Origin: an uncultured Bdellovibrionales bacterium
GTDB lineage: Bacteria > Bdellovibrionota > FAC87 > UBA2466
DNA: 14,602 bases
Assembly (NCBI GenBank): GCA_937903155.1
Contig: CALCZU010000141.1
Location: 1-14,602 of the forward strand
Direction: 5' to 3'
Positions within the stretch are counted from its first letter, which is position 1; every line of letters starts with the position of its first letter. Below, piece after piece: positions 1 through 5,921 of the stretch. The position numbers were made by a program, and so were the translations under genes. Under the pieces are notes generated by a model. That model saw nothing but the letters and a program-made list of their open reading frames with translations. It did no database searches and was not told where the DNA came from.

Positions 1-1901
1 AGGCGAGGAAAGATGGAATAGGCTCTCATCAATTCTTCCAAGGAACTCGACCAGGATCCTAACCCGATGGTTAAGTCTCTGGGAAGTGAGGAAGTAATTC
101 CTAGTTGTCGTGCATATTGAATTCCGTAATCGACACCGATTTCGTTTAGAATTTTCACGGTCGGAATATTCATCGAACGAATCAAAGCCAGTCGCAAAGG
201 GATATCGCCCGCAAATTTATTTCCGTAATTGTGAGGCTTCCAATCTTCTCCTGGAGGATTCGAGCTATCGGCATCGAGTTTTCCTTCGTATTTAAAAACA
301 AGTGGAGAATCCGTCACCATTGACGAAGGAGAGTAACCTTTGTCGAGAGCAGCGGCGTAGATGAGTGGTTTAAAAGTAGAACCGACTTGTCGTTTTGCTT
401 GTAATGCGCAGTTGAATTTCGAATGATTGAAGTCACGGCCACCCACCATCGAACGGACAAAACCGTTTTGGACATCGTAAGAAAGAAGAGCTCCTTGAAC
501 TTCTGGCTCTTGCTCTAAACTCACGACCACAGAGTTTGCTCTTTTATCAATTTTAGTGACGACGACTTGGATCACATCACCGGCTTTTAATGCTTGCGAA
601 ACCCGCTTAATGGGAGAGTTGTCGATTCGAACCCAATTCATTTCCGAGAAAGGAAGCGTCGCTAAAGTCATTCCAATGCGGACATTGGCTTCCGCTCGAG
701 CATCACTGACATCTTTCACAATCGCTCGATAGTATTTTTTTTCCAGAACTGGCGTGTCTCCGTAATAACCATTTTGTTTTAACTGGGACAAATCGTATTC
801 TAAGATTTTGAGTCCATTTAAAGCGGAACGGGGGAGGATACGAGGGGGATTTAAGCTTGCAATGATTTCGTCATGAGTTTCTTTTTGAAACGCTTCTGCT
901 TTATCGCCTTCGAAATTCTGAGTGATGCCCCTCCAGCCGAGGCGCTTATCGACCTCTCGCAAGCCGCTATCGATGGATTTTTCAGCCGTTTTTTGGGCAT
1001 CATAGCGGACAGTCGTATAAACTTTATATCCGTCACTTAAAACTTTTTCTGATCCGTACTTCGTCATTAAATATTGTCGAACGTATTCGGTAAAATACGG
1101 AGCCGCACTATTATTGAATTCCTCGAGCGGAAAAAGTCGGACCGGTTTGTCCAATGCGGTTTGTGCCGTTTGCGCGTCGATAAACCCTTCTTCGTGCATT
1201 CGCTTTAAAACGTAACTTTGGCGAAGTTTGGCGCGATCCGGATTGTGGAAAGGGTTCCAATCGTTCGGTCGCTGAGGCAGTCCTGCGAGAATAGCGGCTT
1301 CGGAAATATCCAAGTCTTCGACTTTTTTATTAAAGTAATTGCGAGCAGCAGCTCCGATTCCATAAGCCCCGTGGCCTAAGTAAATTTCTTGTAGATAGAG
1401 GTTTAAGATCTCTTGTTTCGAAAGTTGTTGCTCCATCCGATGGGCCAAAACCATCTCTCGAATTTTCCGAGTAATTTCTTTCTTTTTGGTCTCGAGAACG
1501 ATCGAACGCGCTACCTGTTGGGTGATTGTGCTACCGCCTTGGGCAAACTTTCCACGCGAGACGTTTGAAAATACCGCGCGCAGGATGCCGTTGTAGTCGA
1601 TGCCTGAGTGCTGGTAAAAATGGGCGTCCTCAGCCGCTACAAAGGCTTGTAGCACGTGTTTAGGAATGGATTCGAACTTAATTGGGTACCGACGTTCGGT
1701 TGTGAACTCGCCGATTTTTCGACCCTCGTCCGAATAGACTTCAGTTGCGTGAGAGTGTTGATACGTTTTGAGTGACGTCACTTCGGGAAGCGTCCGAATG
1801 ACATAAAACAAATAAAGGGCGACTGACACGGCCGCTACCGGAAGAATGATTAAGATCACTACCGAAAAGCTTTTTAGGGTATTTTTGAAAATTTTTTTCA
1901 T
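1..1901 (-). CDS. mrcA: Penicillin-binding protein 1A, class A bifunctional peptidoglycan synthase (3' end outside window)
   Basis: This enzyme polymerises lipid II and cross-links the peptides of peptidoglycan at the periplasmic face of the inner membrane. I translated 633 codons from ATG 1901; the frame stays open to the window edge, so the C-terminus is missing. Residues 1-35 hold a basic N-tip and one membrane helix. The family 51 transglycosylase follows, with its catalytic glutamate in EDAHFYQHSG (E91) and the QGGSTITQQVAR signature at 121-132. Residues about 390-465 fit the OB-like insert of PBP1A proteins. The transpeptidase shows S508-T-F-K511 and S576-M-N578; the later KTG motif should lie beyond base 1. 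An in-frame ATG at 1919 would add MSDVSI. Neither start has a clear Shine-Dalgarno, and I prefer 1901 because MKKIFKN leads directly into the membrane helix. It is divergent from the small gene at 2032. The family call is very secure. Confidence 0.96.
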   Translation of the reverse strand, partial: MKKIFKNTLKSFSVVILIILPVAAVSVALYLFYVIRTLPEVTSLKTYQHSHATEVYSDEGRKIGEFTTERRYPIKFESIPKHVLQAFVAAEDAHFYQHSGIDYNGILRAVFSNVSRGKFAQGGSTITQQVARSIVLETKKKEITRKIREMVLAHRMEQQLSKQEILNLYLQEIYLGHGAYGIGAAARNYFNKKVEDLDISEAAILAGLPQRPNDWNPFHNPDRAKLRQSYVLKRMHEEGFIDAQTAQTALDKPVRLFPLEEFNNSAAPYFTEYVRQYLMTKYGSEKVLSDGYKVYTTVRYDAQKTAEKSIDSGLREVDKRLGWRGITQNFEGDKAEAFQKETHDEIIASLNPPRILPRSALNGLKILEYDLSQLKQNGYYGDTPVLEKKYYRAIVKDVSDARAEANVRIGMTLATLPFSEMNWVRIDNSPIKRVSQALKAGDVIQVVVTKIDKRANSVVVSLEQEPEVQGALLSYDVQNGFVRSMVGGRDFNHSKFNCALQAKRQVGSTFKPLIYAAALDKGYSPSSMVTDSPLVFKYEGKLDADSSNPPGEDWKPHNYGNKFAGDIPLRLALIRSMNIPTVKILNEIGVDYGIQYARQLGITSSLPRDLTIGLGSWSSSLEELMRAYSIFPR

Positions 1902-1946
1902 GATTGAAACATCAGACATCTTATTTGGGTGGGGAGATAAGCTATA

Positions 1947-1955
1947 AGTATAACA
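1947..1955 (-). promoter_or_regulatory. Extended -10 promoter candidate for the PBP1A gene
   Basis: Read on the minus strand the sequence is TGTTATACT, a TGn extended element plus a 5/6 match to TATAAT. No convincing -35 box lies 16-18 bp upstream, as is common for extended -10 promoters. The start of transcription would be near 1940, giving a 20-40 nt leader. This is a pattern match only. Confidence 0.4.
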
Positions 1956-1992
1956 GATGTTTTACTTTTCTTTCTGCTTAGCGCGGCATCTC

Positions 1993-2022
1993 TTGACCAC
2001 CTAAAAATCGGTCAGGTATGTT
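1993..2022 (+). promoter_or_regulatory. Promoter with embedded inverted repeat upstream of the ribbon-helix-helix gene
   Basis: TTGACC (1993-1998, 5/6 to the -35 consensus) is followed after 18 bp by TATGTT (2017-2022, 4/6). The -35 and spacer carry an inverted repeat, TGACC (1994-1998) and GGTCA (2010-2014), separated by 11 bp. Transcription would begin near 2029, only about three bases before the ATG at 2032. An inverted repeat between the promoter boxes of a small DNA-binding protein gene is the usual place for an autoregulatory operator; that role is inferred. Confidence 0.4.
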
Positions 2023-2031
2023 TACCACATA

Positions 2032-2223
2032 ATGAAGAAACAACACAATTCCGAAGATTTAACCCCTAGTAAGCTAACCGTTTCCGTAGAAAATCAGATT
2101 ATTAAAGATTTGAGCACGATGGAGAAGAATACCAAGATTCCCGTCGATGAATTGGTAACTCGCGCCCTGAAGTTTTTTATCGCGACTCATAACGACTATC
2201 TTGGAAAATCCAGATTCGTCTAA
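2032..2223 (+). CDS. Small ribbon-helix-helix (CopG/Arc-like) DNA-binding protein
   Basis: This is a 63-residue protein whose pattern fits the ribbon-helix-helix fold: a short beta strand (KLTVSV, 14-19), helix A (about 20-32) and helix B (about 37-54, beginning PVDELVTRALKFF). Such proteins dimerise through the strand and insert it in the major groove of operator DNA, often repressing their own promoter. The start is the first ATG. There is no Shine-Dalgarno, and the predicted promoter places the transcript start almost at the ATG, so the message may be leaderless. No toxin gene follows: the next 478 bp are non-coding, so a toxin-antitoxin pairing is not supported. An inverted repeat in the promoter (1994-2014) is a plausible target. 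Fold assignment is moderately sure; the regulated genes are unknown. Confidence 0.72.
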   Translation: MKKQHNSEDLTPSKLTVSVENQIIKDLSTMEKNTKIPVDELVTRALKFFIATHNDYLGKSRFV

Positions 2224-2527
2224 CTCTCTGTATTCTATTAGAAATCGTCGTATACTCAGACAGCTCATCAAATAAAGATCTCTTTTTCTAAATTATGAAA
2301 ATTATGGAAGAATTGTGAAGGATCTGCTTTTGCGGACTAACTTGATGACGAGTTCCTTGAGTCTACGCGTGAATTCGCGTGCTTAAATCGTTGGCCACCC
2401 ATTTGCAATTCTAGTGAACGCACGGATGATGATGAGGAGACCAAGAGGAAGTTGATGTTCTCTGTGGCCGTAGTTCGCTGAAAATCTCGTTGTTGCTTGC
2501 GCGTCGCTAAAAGTTTTAGTTCGGTTT

Positions 2528-2618
2528 GCCTCGTCCCCTACCCCCAAGTGCTCTTGGAGACAAGAGCTCAGATGGTTTTGCTGGAGGGAGAAAAGAAATT
2601 TTCGCCCTCCGGCGAGGC
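2528..2618 (+). ncRNA. Candidate structured RNA: three-way junction with two GNRA-capped hairpins
   Basis: On the plus strand three helices nest. P1 pairs GCCTCG (2528-2533) with CGAGGC (2613-2618). Inside it P2 pairs GCTCTTG (2550-2556) with CAAGAGC (2561-2567), closed by a GAGA tetraloop. P3 pairs GGAGGG (2583-2588) with CCCTCC (2605-2610) and GAAAA (2590-2594) with TTTTC (2599-2603), with one A/G mismatch between the segments and a GAAA tetraloop. Two GNRA loops occur only when read on this strand, which argues for plus-strand transcription. P3 could alternatively extend to 2578/2615, competing with P1. No terminator U-tract follows, so this may be part of a longer RNA or of a leader. Not matched to any family I know. 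Confidence 0.35.
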
Positions 2619-2664
2619 TGTTTAATTTCAGTTAACTTATGTTACCACCAAAAGACCGGCCGCA

Positions 2665-2692
2665 TTGACAAGGCGTTCCAAATCATTAGTAC
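2665..2692 (+). promoter_or_regulatory. Promoter candidate for the exported protein at 2702
   Basis: A perfect TTGACA lies at 2665-2670. With a 16-bp spacer the -10 would be TAGTAC (2687-2692, 3/6); TACTGT (2690-2695) with 19 bp is the alternative. Either places the transcript start within a few bases of the ATG at 2702, which has no Shine-Dalgarno. The weak -10 keeps confidence low. Confidence 0.35.
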
Positions 2693-2701
2693 TGTTTATG
2701 G

Positions 2702-3700
2702 ATGAAGTTTGTTTTCTATTTTGGCTTTATCCATTTCGCGCTAAGCGTTCATGCGCTACCATTTTTCAGAGTTCCAAGTGTGGAATCTTACCTAACGCTC
2801 CCATTAGAGGAGAGAGCGGCATACGAAGCAAAATTCTCTGACCTTAGAGATCCAGAATTTCTTTCTACGTGGGTTAAAAGTCCTTCGTATTTTGCGACTC
2901 CTGCTGGCGAAACGGAGGTTCGGACGATCGCTTACGCATTTGCAAAAATACAGAGAAATTACAGTCGCATCGTAGGGATTGGAAGATCCCTGACGTTTCT
3001 TCAAACCTATTGGGAAGCGAGAAGGTTAACCCGTTTTCCAAATACCACACCCTTTACTGATTTTCCCTATTCAGTGGGAACGCAAACGACCCTGACTCCG
3101 AATGAAAGGGCGGCGCTAAGACGGCATCTCGAGGAAGCTCAAATCAGTCCTCAATCCATCCTAGCCTCACAGAAGAAAATTCTTTTTGCAGACTTCGTAT
3201 TCTCTGGAGACTCCCAATCACTTCTTTTAACTGAAATTCTTCTTTGGGCAAAAGAAGAAGGAAGCGAAGAGCAAGTTAAAGAAAAGATCCACTTTTTTGG
3301 CCTGTATAGTCCGGAAGTCATGCTCGGTGATAGATTAAATGGCGATATGCTAAAGTCAGCCAAGGAAACTGGTAAGAGTTTTAAGCCCGTCGATGGGGCC
3401 GTCCTCGAGGACTATTTTAAAGATTGGGACCTTCCAAAATATAAATTTGAAAAATGCGCGGGCGCTGTCTTTTCTAAGAGGATATCCAGAGACCTCTATA
3501 CTTATGCAGGGAATCTCGCACCCAACGCGCAACCGAGTTTTACAAAGGATTTATGGGATAGAGGCGGTTTTCCGGACAAAACTGCGGAGTTTTTTCAGCG
3601 CCAAAACGAAAAACCTTTTCTTGAGCTAGGGTACTTGATTCATTTGGGCAGTCGGCAAAGCTGCCGAGGCCGAGCAATCGAGCTTGCCACCGGCATCTAG
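2702..3700 (+). CDS. Exported protein of unknown function with a phosphoribosyltransferase-like signature
   Basis: This is a 332-residue protein. Residues 1-19 look like a Sec signal peptide (lysine at 2, hydrophobic core FVFYFGFIHFALSV, cleavage likely after VHA). The mature part is mostly soluble and has two cysteines (C252, C321) that could form a disulphide. Two segments recall the type I phosphoribosyltransferase fold: YSRIVGIGRSLTFL (87-100), like the first strand-loop, and KKILFADFVFSGDSQ (158-172), close to the PRPP-binding loop pattern but with Ala in place of the first acidic residue and Phe at a position usually Ser/Thr/Ala/Val/Asp. This is my own pattern comparison and not a confirmed homology. 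The start is the first ATG giving a signal peptide; there is no ribosome site, and a TTGACA box lies 32 bp upstream. It stands alone, flanked by non-coding DNA on both sides. Confidence 0.7.
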   Translation: MKFVFYFGFIHFALSVHALPFFRVPSVESYLTLPLEERAAYEAKFSDLRDPEFLSTWVKSPSYFATPAGETEVRTIAYAFAKIQRNYSRIVGIGRSLTFLQTYWEARRLTRFPNTTPFTDFPYSVGTQTTLTPNERAALRRHLEEAQISPQSILASQKKILFADFVFSGDSQSLLLTEILLWAKEEGSEEQVKEKIHFFGLYSPEVMLGDRLNGDMLKSAKETGKSFKPVDGAVLEDYFKDWDLPKYKFEKCAGAVFSKRISRDLYTYAGNLAPNAQPSFTKDLWDRGGFPDKTAEFFQRQNEKPFLELGYLIHLGSRQSCRGRAIELATGI

Positions 3701-3926
3701 GCGCCGAATAATCCATAACATCCAGTTCCAACTTAGTACCAAACCCTGATTGACACCAAGTCCAACGAACCATTTTGTGCTCAATGCGAATGGCATCCAA
3801 TTTGCTTTATTAAATGATCATGAAAGGGAGTCACTTTAAAATTTTCTAAAATCTTACCAAAAATTCTTCATCATCTATTTCGGAGACTGGATGACTCCTT
3901 GATTCTGAAATAGCTAACCTATTGAA
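3701..3926. other. Non-coding tail between the exported protein and its terminator
   Basis: 226 bp separate the stop codon from the terminator hairpin. A 56-codon minus-strand frame (3796-3626) covers part of it but lacks a ribosome site. A TTGACA box (3750-3755) and an extended -10-like TGCTTTATT (3803-3811) suggest, weakly, that a separate small RNA could start here. The paired segments at 3825-3913 are listed separately. Confidence 0.5.
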
Positions 3927-3962
3927 GGGCTGGTCTTTAGAAGACTAGCCCTTTTTCTTTTA
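3825..3962 (+). ncRNA. Candidate small RNA or structured 3' UTR with pseudoknot potential, ending in a terminator
   Basis: A hairpin pairs CTATTTCGGAG (3875-3885) with TTCTGAAATAG (3903-3913), 11 pairs including two G-U. Its 17-nt loop contains TGACTCC (3892-3898), perfectly complementary to GGAGTCA (3827-3833) upstream; outward pairs 3826/3899 (G-U) and 3825/3900 lengthen it to nine. Loop-to-upstream pairing across a hairpin is the topology of a pseudoknot, or of a switch between two folds. The terminator at 3927 follows 13 nt later. No confident promoter was found, so a processed 3' UTR of the 2702 gene is equally possible. Confidence 0.3.
3927..3961 (+). terminator. Rho-independent terminator of the 2702 transcript or a downstream small RNA
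   Basis: GGGCTGGTCTT (3927-3937) pairs with AAGACTAGCCC (3941-3951), eleven pairs with one G-U and a 3-nt loop, followed by TTTTTCTTTT. Read on the minus strand the same stem is followed by TTCAAT, so it is at best a weak terminator for the regulatory kinase gene that ends at 3975. Confidence 0.88.
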
Positions 3963-3974
3963 TGAACCGAATAT

Positions 3975-4814
3975 TTACGACAGACTGTGTTTTTCGGGAA
4001 GACTCGTGCGGATCACTCGCTCGACTTCGGCCGCGGTTTCTTCTAATGCTTTTCCGGAGACGTCGAAGACGGGCCAGCGACGATTCTTTTTGAAAATATT
4101 TTTGCAGTACTCAATCTCTTCGATAACTTTATCTAAATTTGCGTAGTCGCCCGACAATGCTTCGCCCATTTTTAAAAGGCGTTCTTTTCGAATGCGGACC
4201 AGATGTTCAGGATCAATGATGAGACCCACGATTTTTCTTTGGTCGGTAAGAAAAAGTCTTTCGGGTAATGGGATGTCTTTAACGACTGGGACATTGGCCA
4301 CCTTCCATCCCTTGTAAGACAGATAAACGCTCAACGGTGTTTTACTCGTTCTCGAGAGTCCCACTAGGATAATATCGGCAGCTTCAAGATTGTCGGGATA
4401 TTTGCCATCATCGTGCTTCACGGTGAATTCAATGGCTTCAATTCGTTTGAAGTAATTTTCATTTACTTGATGGAAACTTCCGGGTTCGGATTTTGGGTCT
4501 TTTGCTAAAGATTGGGAGAGCAGCGCCAAGAGAGGACCGAGAAGATCCACAGAGGAAATTCCGGATTGCTCGGACATTTTGTGAATAAACATTCGGATGT
4601 TTTCGCTGACGACGGTGTAAACGATGAGTGCATTGACGTGATGAGCTTCTTCAAAGATTGCTGCGACCTGAGATTCGGTTCGAACATTTTTGTATCGAAT
4701 AATTCTAAGACCCGAACGAACGTATTGAACAATGGCTGCCTTGATCATTTGATCGGCTGTTTCCCCGGTACCGTCCGAGAGAATAAAGATAGTCAAACCC
4801 TGTGTAGAGGTCAT
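3975..4814 (-). CDS. ppsR: Pyruvate, phosphate dikinase / PEP synthase regulatory protein (PpsR family, DUF299)
   Basis: Members of this family are bifunctional: ADP-dependent kinase and inorganic-phosphate-dependent phosphorylase acting on a threonine of PPDK or PEP synthase, thereby switching pyruvate-to-PEP conversion. The protein of 279 residues matches the family's usual 270-280. The N-terminus TIFILSDGTGETADQM (8-23) is the family hallmark; the phosphate-binding loop GLSRTSKT lies at 152-159, and the conserved YLSYKGWKVANVP follows at 164-176. The frame is open further upstream to 4985, but that part runs through a terminator and the end of the neighbouring gene, and the family begins at MTSTQGLTIF, so ATG 4814 is the start. 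A 5/6 -35 box and a -10 with 17-bp spacing sit just upstream, placing the transcript start at or next to this ATG. Its target enzyme is not in the window. Confidence 0.93.
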   Translation of the reverse strand: MTSTQGLTIFILSDGTGETADQMIKAAIVQYVRSGLRIIRYKNVRTESQVAAIFEEAHHVNALIVYTVVSENIRMFIHKMSEQSGISSVDLLGPLLALLSQSLAKDPKSEPGSFHQVNENYFKRIEAIEFTVKHDDGKYPDNLEAADIILVGLSRTSKTPLSVYLSYKGWKVANVPVVKDIPLPERLFLTDQRKIVGLIIDPEHLVRIRKERLLKMGEALSGDYANLDKVIEEIEYCKNIFKKNRRWPVFDVSGKALEETAAEVERVIRTSLPEKHSLS

Positions 4815-4820
4815 TCTTAA

Positions 4821-4849
4821 TTGATACTCGAGTTCATCTGAGCTGGCAA
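4821..4849 (-). promoter_or_regulatory. Promoter of the PpsR-type gene
   Basis: On the minus strand TTGCCA (4849-4844, 5/6) and TATCAA (4826-4821, 4/6) are spaced by exactly 17 bp. The region lies between the upstream terminator and the ATG at 4814, so a promoter is required here. Six bases separate the -10 from the ATG, predicting a leaderless or nearly leaderless message. Confidence 0.6.
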
Positions 4850-4864
4850 ATGACCCCAAACGCA

Positions 4865-4901
4865 AAAAAGCCCAAGCTTTTTGAGATCGCTCGGGCTTTT
4901 T
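4865..4901 (-). terminator. Hairpin terminator after the exported beta protein, potentially bidirectional
   Basis: AAAAAGCCCAAGC (4865-4877) pairs with GCTCGGGCTTTTT (4889-4901), thirteen pairs with one non-Watson-Crick, around an 11-nt loop. On the minus strand it follows the stop codon at 4918 and ends in six T; on the plus strand it ends in five T. It insulates the PpsR-type gene from the gene upstream of it. Confidence 0.85.
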
Positions 4902-4917
4902 AACTTCTTTAAATAAT

Positions 4918-5454
4918 TTACTCTGGATTACACGCCCCCGCGCTATCCACTTCGATGGCGACGGTTTTTGTAGAGTTGTCGGCAAACGTAAACGTCGCTT
5001 TTGTGTATCCCGCTTTCAAACCTAACAAATCCATTTTCTTAGGATCGTTTCCAACGGGACGAACGACGAGAATGTCTGGATTCGCCACTTCGATATTTTT
5101 GACGAGTTGATTTAAATCGACCCGTTTGTATCCGTTGGCGGGAACTCGTTCGTCGATTTTATTTCCGAATCCTTGAGGAACAACACGAGCGATAAAAGCT
5201 TCATCGGAGTCCCCGTGAGTCACAATAAATTGTGCGGGTCCCAATTTTCTTCCGACGATATATCGAGCGGAACTTTTCGATGCAGGTAGAATCTCGATGC
5301 GTTTGCACGAGTCGATCATCGTAATATTGTAAACTGCTTTCACAAAATCGACCGTGACTGCGCGTTCCAATTCAACCGTGATTTCTTTCAGATCTGCAAA
5401 TGCAGAATGAGCGGAAAAAATTCCTAAGATGGTTGCAAATAAAATACGTTTCAT
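4918..5454 (-). CDS. Exported protein, two repeats resembling the N-terminal domain of pilus secretins
   Basis: This 178-residue protein has a clear signal peptide (MKRILFATILGIFSAHSAFA, cut before Asp21). The mature part appears as two similar beta-rich halves, about 25-92 and 108-170. The second (YKRVDLNQLVKNIEVANPD...GLKAGYTKATFTFAD...KTVAIEVD) follows the pattern of the pilus-assembly/CpaC-type N-terminal domain: a strand that fixes the protein, 'v.nPdi..v', then 'G...G.t...f..' and a closing strand. No secretin barrel is present, so it would be a stand-alone periplasmic protein. Cysteines at 50 and 175 could pair. The ATG at 5454 follows ATGGGGTTTTT, a G-rich but non-canonical ribosome site. 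Its own terminator follows, so it is monocistronic. Domain call is by eye and tentative; export is well supported. Confidence 0.75.
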   Translation of the reverse strand: MKRILFATILGIFSAHSAFADLKEITVELERAVTVDFVKAVYNITMIDSCKRIEILPASKSSARYIVGRKLGPAQFIVTHGDSDEAFIARVVPQGFGNKIDERVPANGYKRVDLNQLVKNIEVANPDILVVRPVGNDPKKMDLLGLKAGYTKATFTFADNSTKTVAIEVDSAGACNPE

Positions 5455-5569
5455 AAAAACCCCATATGATTTAAACCAAATTCATTTGAAATACGCTTAC
5501 GATTTCTTAAAGACAATCAAATTTTTATTTATTTGTAGACATAGCGCAGCAATAAAATTTCTGCAAACT

Positions 5570-5578
5570 TGATACAAT
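5570..5578 (+). promoter_or_regulatory. Extended -10 promoter for the small exported protein
   Basis: TGATACAAT combines a TGn element (5570-5572) with TACAAT (5573-5578), 5/6 to consensus. Transcription would begin near 5585, immediately before the Shine-Dalgarno GGAAGGA. No clear -35 box. Confidence 0.5.
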
Positions 5579-5597
5579 GAAGTCGGAAGGACCCCCC

Positions 5598-5921
5598 ATG
5601 AAAAAAATGTTTTTATTTTTACTGACCGTCTCTTGTTTTAGCTCCGCAATGGAATTCGAAACCGTGCGGATTGTTCTTTGGAAAAGGACTGAGAGTATTC
5701 GAGGTCTAGACATTGTTTATTCGACTGAGAGAGCCGTCGACTACGTTGCCACTCTTCCAAGACCGAGCGAACTTCTAAAAGGGATTAAATACGAATGCAA
5801 AGCGAAGGTTCGATCGAATCGACTGATCGGCACTCCCAATAACACATCTGTGGATTTTATTAATCTCTTCGATATCAAGGATTGTTCAGAGGTTCAGAGT
5901 CTCTTCGCGCCCGAGAATTAA
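5598..5921 (+). CDS. Small exported protein of unknown function
   Basis: I place the start at ATG 5598, six bases after GGAAGGA (5585-5591), giving 107 residues; an in-frame ATG at 5577 lies upstream of the ribosome site and would disrupt the signal peptide. MKKMFLFLLTVSCFSSA is a signal peptide; the cysteine at 13 lacks a proper lipobox residue at -3, so cleavage after SSA by signal peptidase I is more likely than lipidation. The mature protein of about 90 residues has two cysteines (in YECK and KDCSEV) that could form a disulphide. No family recognised. The stop codon abuts the stop of the opposite-strand gene at 5922, with no room for a terminator between them. Confidence 0.75.
   Translation: MKKMFLFLLTVSCFSSAMEFETVRIVLWKRTESIRGLDIVYSTERAVDYVATLPRPSELLKGIKYECKAKVRSNRLIGTPNNTSVDFINLFDIKDCSEVQSLFAPEN

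Larger units (their letters stand above)
2224..2701. other. Long intergenic region without a convincing gene
   Basis: These 478 bp hold no open frame with a credible start site; the only short frames are a 7-codon one at 2295 and a 21-codon antisense one ending near 2338. They do hold several paired elements: ACGCG/CGCGT (2365-2369 with 2376-2380), GGCCAC/GTGGCC (2393-2398 with 2464-2469), the 13-bp palindrome CTAAAAGTTTTAG (2507-2519), and the compact fold listed separately at 2528-2618. A TTGACA box at 2665 begins the promoter region of the next gene. No match to RNase P RNA, tmRNA, 6S, SRP RNA or a common riboswitch could be recognised by eye. Confidence 0.6.

Noticed and set aside
110..295. 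Plus-strand open frame inside the PBP1A gene.
   Set aside because: It is antisense to a gene whose translation is unambiguous, with no ribosome site of its own. Other long opposite-strand frames inside glyA, fabF, hflX and ppsR were dropped for the same reason.
2295..2318. Seven-codon frame (MKIMEEL) that could be a leader peptide.
   Set aside because: No Shine-Dalgarno, no regulatory codon run, and no attenuator-like structure next to it.
2471..2540. Minus-strand GGCAAACC ... GACGCGCAAGC, reminiscent of the GEMM-I cyclic-di-GMP riboswitch core.
   Set aside because: The internal GNRA hairpin and receptor are missing and the spacing is wrong; the better fold and the GNRA loops are on the other strand.
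2032..2701. Toxin-antitoxin module suggested by the ribbon-helix-helix protein.
   Set aside because: No partner gene lies within 470 bp on either strand; the upstream neighbour is the divergent PBP1A gene.
3626..3796. A 56-codon minus-strand frame beginning MPFALSTKWFVGLGVNQ with a hydrophobic stretch (residues about 9-30).
   Set aside because: It has no ribosome site or promoter, overlaps the end of the 2702 gene antisense, and resembles no family I know. A small membrane protein cannot be excluded but is not supported.
4815..4985. Upstream in-frame extension of the PpsR-type gene to give 336 residues.
   Set aside because: The extra 57 residues run through a hairpin terminator and into the coding end of the 4918-5454 gene, and family members begin at the ATG at 4814.
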